Part shown: piece by piece, positions 57,472 to 64,000 of the stretch
How the letters are laid out: each line of letters starts with the position of its first letter
Position numbering within the stretch: the stretch's first letter is position 1
DNA from: Treponema sp.
Lineage (GTDB): Bacteria > Spirochaetota > Spirochaetia > Treponematales > Treponemataceae
Length of the DNA: 64,000 nt
Direction: 5' to 3'
NCBI GenBank assembly: GCA_022510905.1
Contig: JAFLSN010000002.1
Coordinates: 92,727 to 156,726 of the forward strand
Notes under the pieces: generated by a model
The model's database searches: none
The model's input: only the letters and a program-made list of their open reading frames with translations
What the model was told of the DNA's origin: nothing
Position numbers and translations under genes: made by a program

Positions 57472-57698
57472 ATGCCGAGGCTCTTGAACAGAACAGAAAC
57501 GCCCGATTTTACCCCCCCCCATGCACATGTACGGCCCGTTGCTTCCCCGGCACCCCCTCAGGGCCTAAGGCATAACCCCGCGAAACCTACATCACGAACG
57601 TCCCATGCAAGGCGGTCAGGTGGCACCCTGCACTGCCAAGACCCCGTTGCGCTGCCGTATGGAAGCGCTGCCGCCCGGTACTGCGGCGGGGCCTTTTT
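57472..57698 (+). ncRNA. Candidate small RNA of about 225 nt
   Basis: Bounded by a near-consensus promoter and by a hairpin (CCGCC 57671-57675 with GGCGG 57685-57689) followed by TTTTT. Frames inside lack ribosome sites and resemble no family. Possible internal stems are GGCCC with GGGCC, and GGTC with GACC enclosing CAGG with CCTG. It does not match the diagnostic motifs of tmRNA, RNase P RNA or SRP RNA that I know. A trans-acting or 6S-like RNA is possible. Confidence 0.5.
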
Positions 57699-57748
57699 CT
57701 GTTCCCCGCGCCATTTTGCCACGATTCAGCTTTTTCCCGTAAATCTAG

Positions 57749-57777
57749 TCCCGACGGGCGCGGGATTGTTTTGTTTC
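57749..57777 (+). terminator. Second hairpin with T-rich tail
   Basis: TCCCG-7 bases-CGGGA followed by TTGTTTTGTTT, about 50 bases beyond the small-RNA terminator. It may be a back-up terminator. Confidence 0.5.
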
Positions 57778-57800
57778 AACCATCTTTCAGGAGGATTTTT

Positions 57801-59090
57801 GTGCCCGGGTATGCTTTGAGGGGGAACCTGCCCCCCGCCGACCCAGCGGCTGCCCACCGGGTCTGCCGTTCGGAAAGCCCTCGCAAAGATTCTTCGGCCG
57901 TCCGGATTCTGCATCTTGCTGTGCACGGGATGATGGAGCGCGGCACCACGCCACCCAGGGCGAGCGCGGGTGCTGTACTTGAGGTGTCGCATTCCGAGGC
58001 CACCGGCGGGCCGGCAGCCGGAAGCCTTTCCGTGGACACGCCGGTGCCGGGCGGATCGTTCGGCGTTGGCGACTTTTCTGGAGGCATGAACGACCTGTTA
58101 GGCAGTGCAGGGCGCACCGCTGGCGTGGGCATAAGCGAGGGCACGGCGGACAAGTACGTAAAGGCATGGGAGGTGGAGGGGAACGGCACCGGCTCATGCA
58201 TTACCGTGGCGGCGGACATGGTTTGCAGCCCGGTCGTGTCCACACCTGCGGCCGGTGGCATTCCGGGACCCGACTGCTTACGGCGAAAGTCCGGGTGGGC
58301 GAATGGCGTTTCCGTGGTGCCTGGAAGATGGGAGACTGTGCGCTGTACCGTGGCGGCCGCCGGCAGCCTTTCCGTGGACACGCAGGTACTAGGCGAATCG
58401 TTCGGCGTTGGCGGCTTTTCTGGAGGCATGAACGACCTGTTAGGCAGTGCAGGGCGCACCGCTGGCGTGGGCATAAGCGAGGGCACGGCGGACAAGTCCG
58501 TAAAGGCATGGGAGGTGGAGGGGAACGGCACCGGCCCATGCATTACCGTGGCGGCGGACATGGTTTGCAGCCCGGTCGTGTCCACGCCTGCGGCTGGCGG
58601 CATTCCAGGGCCAGCCTACTTACGGCGCAAGTCCGGGTGGGCGAATGGCGTTTCCGTGGTGCCCGGAAGAGGGGATGCGGCGCGCTATACCGTGGCGACA
58701 GATGGCAGCCTTTCCGTGGACACGCCGGTGACGGGTGAATCGTTCGGCGTTGGCGGCTTTTTCGGCGGCATGAACGACCTTTCCGGCAGGTCAGGGCGCA
58801 CCGCTGGCGTGGGCACGTCGGTCAAGTCCGTAAAGGCATGGGGGGTGGAGGTGAACGGCACCGGCCCATGCATTACCGTGGTGGCGGACATGGTTTGCAG
58901 CCCGGTCGCGTCCACACCTGCGGCTGGCGGCGTTCCGGGGCCCGCCTGCTTACGGCGAAAGTCCGGGTGGGCGAATGGCGTTTCCGTGGTGCCCGGAAGA
59001 GGGGATGCGGCGCGCTGTACCGTGGCGGCCGATGGCAAAGCTGCCCGCGTGTCGGTGATGGTTCCTCGTGGGGTTGCTGCTGGCACGTGA
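57801..59090 (+). CDS. Doubtful ORF across 342-bp tandem repeats
   Basis: 429 residues from the GTG at 57801, which has a perfect AGGAGG six bases upstream. The product would contain three repeats of 114, 114 and 110 residues, rich in Gly, Ala, Val and Ser (each with SLSVDT, GGMNDL, VKAW, NGTG, LRRKSGWANGVSVVPG). Because the unit is 3 x 114 bases, any frame open in one unit stays open in all, and long frames also exist on the other strand. Differences between units often change the amino acid. There is no signal peptide. I regard it as a repeat region that may or may not be translated. Confidence 0.3.
   Translation: MPGYALRGNLPPADPAAAHRVCRSESPRKDSSAVRILHLAVHGMMERGTTPPRASAGAVLEVSHSEATGGPAAGSLSVDTPVPGGSFGVGDFSGGMNDLLGSAGRTAGVGISEGTADKYVKAWEVEGNGTGSCITVAADMVCSPVVSTPAAGGIPGPDCLRRKSGWANGVSVVPGRWETVRCTVAAAGSLSVDTQVLGESFGVGGFSGGMNDLLGSAGRTAGVGISEGTADKSVKAWEVEGNGTGPCITVAADMVCSPVVSTPAAGGIPGPAYLRRKSGWANGVSVVPGRGDAARYTVATDGSLSVDTPVTGESFGVGGFFGGMNDLSGRSGRTAGVGTSVKSVKAWGVEVNGTGPCITVVADMVCSPVASTPAAGGVPGPACLRRKSGWANGVSVVPGRGDAARCTVAADGKAARVSVMVPRGVAAGT
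58020..59033. repeat. Three tandem 342-bp repeats (last one 330 bp)
   Basis: The block beginning GGAAGCCTTTCCGTGGACAC at 58020 recurs at 58362 and 58704, and its right end recurs at 59034. The third unit lacks 12 bp near 58820. Units are very similar and much more GC-rich than the neighbouring arrays. Confidence 0.92.
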
Positions 59091-59214
59091 CTCGCCGGGC
59101 TGACTGGGTACAGGCGGCCCTAAAAAGCACCTGTGGCAGGATGGTTAGCATAATCGCTTGAATTTGTCCGGCAAGGTTGGCTTGGCGAACCTGTACAGCG
59201 CAATTTATAAGGCT

Positions 59215-59501
59215 TCTAAAGCATAGTTTAGAGATATTCTAAAGCATGATTTAGAAATGTTCTAAAGCGTAATTTAGAGGACTTCTAAAGCATAATTTAG
59301 AGGTGTTCTAAAGCGTAATTTAGTGAGCTTCTAAAGCATAATTTAGAGGAGCTCTAAAGCATGCTTTAGTGAGCTTCTAAAGCGTAATTTAGAGGAGCTC
59401 TAAAGCATGCTTTAGTGAGCTTCTAAAGCGTAATTTAGATGAGCTCTAAAGCATAATTTAGCGCTCCTCTAAAGCATGTTTTAGAGATGTTCTAAGACAT
59501 G
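59215..59501. repeat. Array of 12 units of 23 bp, each centred on a palindrome
   Basis: Unit TCTAAAGCATAATTTAGAGG plus three variable bases, repeated twelve times without spacers, followed by a partial unit. Several units hold the perfect 16-bp palindrome CTAAAGCATGCTTTAG; others differ at one or two central bases. It lies 240 bp upstream of the yfhO-like gene. The remaining bases to 59744 hold only a doubtful 76-codon frame. Confidence 0.92.
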
Positions 59502-59744
59502 TAATGCTGCACTGGCATAGCCGGGGTTATCGTATGGAATGTGCATGGCGGTTGCAGGACGTGGCATGCATGGCGGGAAGGTTATTCGGGTGCGTGGTGC
59601 CACAACGTGCGCGGCGACTGGCGGTGGCCGTGTTGGCGGTGCGGCTTGTTGCAGGTTCTGCCTTGCGTGCTGAATGCGGTCCGGCTTGGGCTGGAGGCTG
59701 CACGTTGGAGCTGTATTCAAGATTTTCCGCATAGAGGAGGGAAA

Positions 59745-62729
59745 ATGAATTTGCATGGTTCGTTGAAAAGGCTGGCTGCGGGGCTGCCGTGCCTGTACCT
59801 TTCAGACAGGAGGTACAGTCTGAGGCAGTATTTCGTGCTGTACACGGCTCTGTTCGCGCTCATGTGCTGCCTTGTGTTCAGATGGTACATTTTTGCGGGA
59901 AGGACGTTCATAGAGCAGGGTGACGGCTGGAGCCAGCACTACAGGGCCTATGTATATTTTGCAAAGTACATGCGCTCCATTGTCCGGGGGCTTCTGCACA
60001 GCCGCCGTCTGGTCTTCCCGGAATGGGGCTTTGCGTTCGGCGAGGGCAACGACATCCTCCACACCTTGAGCTACTATGTGATGTTCGACCCGTTCGCCGT
60101 TCCCTCGGTCTTTGTGCCTACCCGATTTATGTGGGTTTACTATGACTTCATGATTCTCATGCGGCTTTATCTTGCGGGCGCGGCTTTCTCGTGGCTCTGC
60201 TTCTATACCTTAAAGGGCATAGGGCGGCACGCTGTCATGGCGGGGGCGATGTCTTATATTTTCTGTTTCTGGGCTGTCTTAAATGTTTGCCGCCATCCGT
60301 ATTTCCTTAACCCGCTGCTCTACTACCCGCTTGTCATACTAGGTGTCGAGAAGGTTCTGCGCAGGGAAGGGCCGTGGCTTCTGGTCGTGTCCGTGTTTGT
60401 CGCGGAAATCAGCAACTTCTATTACTTCTACAACATCGCCCTGATGACAGTCCTGTACACGGCGGTGCGGCTTGTCACGATGTACGGCAGGGACTTGAAG
60501 CCAATGCTGGGCGCCCTTGGCAGGATTGCGGGCGGGGCCGTGCTCGGCGCGGCCATGGGCGGCTTTTATCTGCTTCCTGTGATGTATTCGTTTATGGGCG
60601 ACACGCGCATGCTCAGCGAAATAACGTGGCATTTTGTGTACCCGCTGAAATACTACAGCCGGCTACTGTATACATTCTTCGCCGATGACAAACCTTACTG
60701 GCTGTGCATGGGTTTCGCCGCGCCTGTTGCCCTCGCCATCTTCCTGCTGTTCATGCGCAAGGGTAGGCGGAACGGGCTTCTAAAGGCCCTGTTCGTAACC
60801 TGCGCCGCCATCATCCTCTGCCCCGCGCTGGGCCAGCTTTTAAACGGAATGTCGTACATGAGCAACAAATGGTGCTGGGCTTTCGCCCTGCTTTGCGCAT
60901 ACATCTTCTCCGCGATGTGGCAGGACTTGATGAACCTTGGGGCAAAGGAGGCTGTGGGCCTTGCGGTTGCCTTGGCCGTCTGCTTCTTCGGTATGATTTT
61001 TCTGGAATATTCCCGCACAATGTCGGCTTTTGCAGGAATCGGCTTTGCCTTCATGTTCCTGCTCGTGGTTTTTCCGCTTGGAACGCAGGGGCTGCATGAT
61101 AAGGCGCGTGGGATGAGGCGCAGGCAGTCGCTTGCTTTTTTGCTCACGCTCGCTTCGATTGTGAATGTGAGCTTCTTCAAAAATGTCATAGCTACTGGTG
61201 ATGGTTTTAATGCAAGAAATGGCAAAGAAATAAGGGATGTGGTGAACAGGTTTTTCCTCACGGAGGCAGAGGCTGTCAGAAAGGCCGCCGCAAAGTCAAA
61301 GGACGCGCCGTATTCCTACCGCTATTCCGGTCGGGCGCTCACGAATAATGCCGGTGCCACCGCGGACATGTCCAGCACGAACTTTTACTGGACAATCTCC
61401 AATCCCGCGATCGGCCGGTTCAGAAAGCAGATGGAGCTGGGCGAGCTGCCGCATAGCTACAGGGGCTATGACGACCGCACCGCGCTAATAACGCTCAGCG
61501 CGGTAAAGTATTTTGTTGTGCCCGAGAACGACAGGGCGCCGGTTCCCTACGGCTTTTCCTATGTGGGCAGCTTCAACGTAAATGAAAGCCTCACCGCCGA
61601 GGCGAAAGGGCTTCTTGCCAGAGAGTTCGGGGAGGGGAACCTCTCCGAGGCGCAGGTCAAGGTTGTCGAGGACGCGACCGCCGCAAAGTACAAGGTCTGG
61701 CGCAACAACAACACGCTCCCGCTCGCATACACCTACGGCTCGGTGATAGGCGAGGAGATGTGGAACGGGCTTTCCGCCGTGCAGAGGCAGGAGGCCATGC
61801 TCCAGGCCGTCATGCTTGAAGGGTGGCGAGGCGAGACCGATGACGGGGCTGCAGTGCTCACCAGCCAGTCGCTCGATTACGACATCAAGTGCAATGGGAA
61901 CGGGGTCACGCTCGGGGAGTCGGGCTTTGTGGTAACACAGGCGAACGCCACCGCCACAATCAGCTTTGAGGGGCTGCCGGACAGCGAGACGTACTTTTCT
62001 GTCAAGGGGCTTGATTTTGACGGCGTGTCCACATACGAGCTGTATTTCGGGAACGGAAAGTACGACCCGCTGAACCTGTTCTCAAAGACCAGGTGGAACC
62101 TGCTGCCGTACGCCAGCCGCGAAGCCGCGAGGAAGCAGCGCCGATACTGGACGGAGCCGACAGACACAAACCTCACGCTCAAGTCGTCCGCCGGCGTGAC
62201 AAAGACACTCACTTACCGCACGGAGAATTTCGAATGGTATTTCGGCCGCCACGACTTCACCGTGAACCTCGATTACAGCAAGAACGCGGTTGAGTCAGTG
62301 ACCGTCACATTCCAGAGGCCCGGCGTGTACTCGTTCGACTCGATCGAAATCATCTGCCAGCCGATGGACGGCTACGCGCGGCAGGTCAAGGAACTGAAAA
62401 AGACGGTCCTGGAAGGCATGAAAGTGGGCACTGACACCATAAGCGGCAGCATCACGTTGGAAAGGCCGCAGGTTCTCTGCTTTTCTGTTCCGTATTCCGC
62501 CGGATGGACGGCATACGTTGACGGGGAAAAAACGGCGCTTTACAGGGCGAACGTCAGGAACATGGCCGTTCCTCTCGGCGCGGGAAGGCACGATGTGAGG
62601 CTTGTGTACCACACGCCATACCTCAGGCAGGGGGCTTTGCTTTCTGCCGCAGGATTCGCCTGTTTCATCGTTCTGTTGGTTTTGGACATCCGCAGGAAAA
62701 GAAGGGCGGTGGGAAGCGGGAGAGGATGA
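59745..62729 (+). CDS. YfhO-family membrane glycosyltransferase-like protein
   Basis: 994 residues from the ATG at 59745, directly after AGAGGAGGG. About 12 membrane helices span residues 25-480, with the family motif EQGDGWSQHYRAYVYF near residue 56 in the first outside loop. A large outside domain lies at about 480-950, with one last helix near 965. YfhO proteins are GT-C-type enzymes that move sugars from polyprenyl phosphate to teichoic acids. It overlaps the next gene, gtrA, as ATGA. No polyprenyl-phosphate sugar synthase (CsbB-like) is seen nearby. The earlier in-frame start at 59541 has no support. Confidence 0.9.
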   Translation: MNLHGSLKRLAAGLPCLYLSDRRYSLRQYFVLYTALFALMCCLVFRWYIFAGRTFIEQGDGWSQHYRAYVYFAKYMRSIVRGLLHSRRLVFPEWGFAFGEGNDILHTLSYYVMFDPFAVPSVFVPTRFMWVYYDFMILMRLYLAGAAFSWLCFYTLKGIGRHAVMAGAMSYIFCFWAVLNVCRHPYFLNPLLYYPLVILGVEKVLRREGPWLLVVSVFVAEISNFYYFYNIALMTVLYTAVRLVTMYGRDLKPMLGALGRIAGGAVLGAAMGGFYLLPVMYSFMGDTRMLSEITWHFVYPLKYYSRLLYTFFADDKPYWLCMGFAAPVALAIFLLFMRKGRRNGLLKALFVTCAAIILCPALGQLLNGMSYMSNKWCWAFALLCAYIFSAMWQDLMNLGAKEAVGLAVALAVCFFGMIFLEYSRTMSAFAGIGFAFMFLLVVFPLGTQGLHDKARGMRRRQSLAFLLTLASIVNVSFFKNVIATGDGFNARNGKEIRDVVNRFFLTEAEAVRKAAAKSKDAPYSYRYSGRALTNNAGATADMSSTNFYWTISNPAIGRFRKQMELGELPHSYRGYDDRTALITLSAVKYFVVPENDRAPVPYGFSYVGSFNVNESLTAEAKGLLAREFGEGNLSEAQVKVVEDATAAKYKVWRNNNTLPLAYTYGSVIGEEMWNGLSAVQRQEAMLQAVMLEGWRGETDDGAAVLTSQSLDYDIKCNGNGVTLGESGFVVTQANATATISFEGLPDSETYFSVKGLDFDGVSTYELYFGNGKYDPLNLFSKTRWNLLPYASREAARKQRRYWTEPTDTNLTLKSSAGVTKTLTYRTENFEWYFGRHDFTVNLDYSKNAVESVTVTFQRPGVYSFDSIEIICQPMDGYARQVKELKKTVLEGMKVGTDTISGSITLERPQVLCFSVPYSAGWTAYVDGEKTALYRANVRNMAVPLGAGRHDVRLVYHTPYLRQGALLSAAGFACFIVLLVLDIRRKRRAVGSGRG

Positions 62730-63193
62730 GAAGTCCAAAAGCTTTTCTGCGCCAGCACCGCGAGGTCATATCGTACCTGTTCTGGGGCGGAATGACGACA
62801 CTGGTGAGCTGGGGCACATACAGCCTCTTTGTGGTTGTGATGAATTCATTTGCTGCGGCGAACCCTGTCGTTGTGGCAAATGTCATCTCATGGATATGCG
62901 CCGTGCTGTTCGCGTTTTTAACGAACAAGCTGTTTGTGTTCAGGAGCGATGCGCGCTCTCTTTACGCCGTGCTGCGCGAGCTGTGGAAGTTCATCGCGGC
63001 ACGTATTGCCACAGGAATCCTTGAGATAATCGGCGTTCCTTTTCTTGTCGGAATCGGTCTTGGCCGGCAGGTCTTTGGCATTGACGGCATGGCTTCAAAA
63101 GTCCTTGTCAGCGTCGCTGTGGTCATGCTGAACTATGTGCTCAGCAAGCTTTTCATATTTGGAAACAGGAATTCTCCGCGCGAGAATCAGTGA
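62726..63193 (+). CDS. GtrA/GtcA-family membrane protein
   Basis: 155 residues with four membrane helices (about 17-37, 43-65, 85-105 and 120-142). The start SYLFWGGMTTLVSWGTY and the segment FAFLTNKLFVFRS are the GtrA pattern, as is NYVLSKLFIF at the end. Such proteins are thought to move polyprenyl-phosphate sugars across the membrane. The ATGA overlap with the yfhO-like gene shows the two are made together, the same pairing as in Gram-positive teichoic acid glycosylation. Confidence 0.92.
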   Translation: MRSPKAFLRQHREVISYLFWGGMTTLVSWGTYSLFVVVMNSFAAANPVVVANVISWICAVLFAFLTNKLFVFRSDARSLYAVLRELWKFIAARIATGILEIIGVPFLVGIGLGRQVFGIDGMASKVLVSVAVVMLNYVLSKLFIFGNRNSPRENQ

Positions 63194-63375
63194 GCGGTGG
63201 ATGGTGATTTCCTCCTGCAAAATGCTCGGCAGGCTCGTGCGCGGGGCATCTTTTTGTAGCTTGGTGCGTCCAAGGCGCTCTGGCCTTTCATGCGGTGCAG
63301 GGCGCTGCTCTGGTATGGATTATTTTTTCTGAATGTGGTACACTTGCGCAAAACCCATTCACATCGAGGACTATC

Positions 63376-64000
63376 TTGTACAAATCGGTTGACCCAAAGG
63401 TTGATTTTGCTAAGCAGGAAGAGGAAGTGCTTGCGTTCTGGGAAAAGGACGGCACCTTTAAAAAATCCATTGACCAGCGAAAGGGCTCGCAGGAGTACGT
63501 GTTCTACGACGGACCGCCGTTCGCCACGGGGCTGCCGCATTTCGGGCACTTCATTCCCTCCACAATAAAAGACATTGTTCCGCGCTACAAGGCCATGAAG
63601 GGCTTCCGTGTGGAGCGGCGCTTCGGCTGGGACTGCCACGGCCTTCCTGTGGAGAACCTCATCGAGAAGGAGCTTGGCCTCAACTCGAAGCACGAGGTGG
63701 AGGCATACGGAATCGCCGCCTTCAACGAGAGGTGCCGCGCTTCCGTCCTGAAATATACCGGCGAGTGGCGCAAGACAATCACCCGCATGGGGCGCTGGGT
63801 GGACTTCGACAACGACTACAAGACCATGGCGCCGGACTACATGGAGTCAATCTGGTGGGTGGTGAAGTCGCTGTGGGACAAGGGGCTTGTCTACGAGGGG
63901 CAGTATATCCTGCCGTACTGCCCGCGCTGCGCGACGGTGCTTGCCACGCACGAGGTGGCGCAGGGCTACAGGGAGGTGCAGGACCCTGCCGTGACGGTGC
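63376..64000 (+). CDS. ileS: Isoleucyl-tRNA synthetase (3' truncated by window edge)
   Basis: About 208 N-terminal residues are present. The start is read as TTG at 63376 because GAGGA lies five bases upstream and the protein then begins LYKSVDPKVDFAKQEEEVL, as expected for the family; no in-frame ATG fits. The class I signature HIGH appears as PHFGHF, preceded by YDGPPFATGLP; WDCHGLPVE and PYCPRCAT (zinc-binding Cys) follow. The 182 bases before it show a possible -10 box TACACT at 63339-63344 without a good -35 box. Confidence 0.94.
   Translation, partial: MYKSVDPKVDFAKQEEEVLAFWEKDGTFKKSIDQRKGSQEYVFYDGPPFATGLPHFGHFIPSTIKDIVPRYKAMKGFRVERRFGWDCHGLPVENLIEKELGLNSKHEVEAYGIAAFNERCRASVLKYTGEWRKTITRMGRWVDFDNDYKTMAPDYMESIWWVVKSLWDKGLVYEGQYILPYCPRCATVLATHEVAQGYREVQDPAVTV

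Noticed and set aside
57600..57650. SRP RNA (GGTCAGGT and GCCAAG words)
   Set aside because: The GGAA-type tetraloop and AGCAGCC side of the conserved loop are missing.
57776..58603. Long minus-strand ORF across the 342-bp repeats
   Set aside because: An open frame in one unit is copied into all units; no start signal, no family resemblance.
58930..58990. RNase P RNA (GAAAGTCCGGG words in the repeats)
   Set aside because: The GAGGAAAGTCC core is incomplete and the word occurs three times only because the unit is repeated.
59215..59501. CRISPR array
   Set aside because: 23-bp units without spacers; every unit is the same palindrome.
59504..59734. 76-codon ORF just before the yfhO-like gene
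   Set aside because: It has a signal-like hydrophobic stretch but no ribosome site at its start and overlaps the end of the palindrome region; kept only as a weak possibility.

Overview
The window looks like a chromosomal segment of a Treponema-type spirochaete of moderate to high GC. The evidence is the flagellar export order fliP-fliQ-fliR-flhB-flhA-flhF-flhG-fliA, a bacterial V-type ATPase operon that includes a DUF2764 gene, and a phosphonate pathway with a fused PntC-aminotransferase of the kind known from Treponema denticola. No rRNA, tRNA, CRISPR array, insertion sequence or phage was recognised.

Layout. 1-12.4 kb (+): flagellar type III export genes, the FlhF/FlhG pair, sigma-28, a FapA-like protein and two small conserved-looking proteins. 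12.5-13.6 kb: galM. 13.8-21.3 kb (+): V-ATPase E, DUF2764, A, B, D, I, K, ended by a strong terminator. 21.3-23.5 kb (+): ispG and an exported protein. 23.6-43.0 kb (-): one long, mostly overlapping operon read right to left. It holds a 56-codon leader ORF, a YidC-sulfatase fusion, a CDP-glycerol glycerophosphotransferase-like gene, pepM, ppd, pntC-AEPT, a second YidC-sulfatase fusion, a second glycerophosphotransferase-like gene, a class V aminotransferase, a nucleotidyltransferase, two glycosyltransferases, a WbaP-type phosphoglycosyltransferase and an Omp85-like outer-membrane protein. 43-57 kb: housekeeping genes (hrpA-like, pta, MBL hydrolase, rpmB, TPR protein, rlmN, ABC-F, DEAD-box helicase) separated by unusually repeat-rich gaps. 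57-64 kb: a candidate small RNA, 342-bp tandem repeats, a 23-bp palindrome array, a yfhO-gtrA pair, and the start of ileS.

Most interesting reading: the minus-strand operon appears to be a complete route for a surface polymer carrying aminophosphonate. PEP is converted to phosphonopyruvate (pepM), phosphonoacetaldehyde (ppd), 2-aminoethylphosphonate (AEPT domain) and CMP-aminoethylphosphonate (PntC domain). Glycosyltransferases and WbaP build a lipid-linked glycan. TagB/TagF-like transferases and two polytopic proteins that fuse a YidC/Oxa1 insertase-like domain to an extracytoplasmic LtaS/sulfatase-like domain could transfer or polymerise phosphoryl or phosphonoryl groups. The yfhO-gtrA pair at 60-63 kb is of the type that glycosylates teichoic-acid-like polymers, so it may serve the same surface. 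These links are inferred from gene order and motifs.

Other structure the genes do not explain: a dispersed intergenic repeat with four copies, a 41-bp minisatellite of about 17 units, a 23-bp array of palindromes, a 17-bp palindrome repeated three times in the flagellar region, and three genes whose -10 box lies so close to the ATG that a leaderless mRNA is likely.
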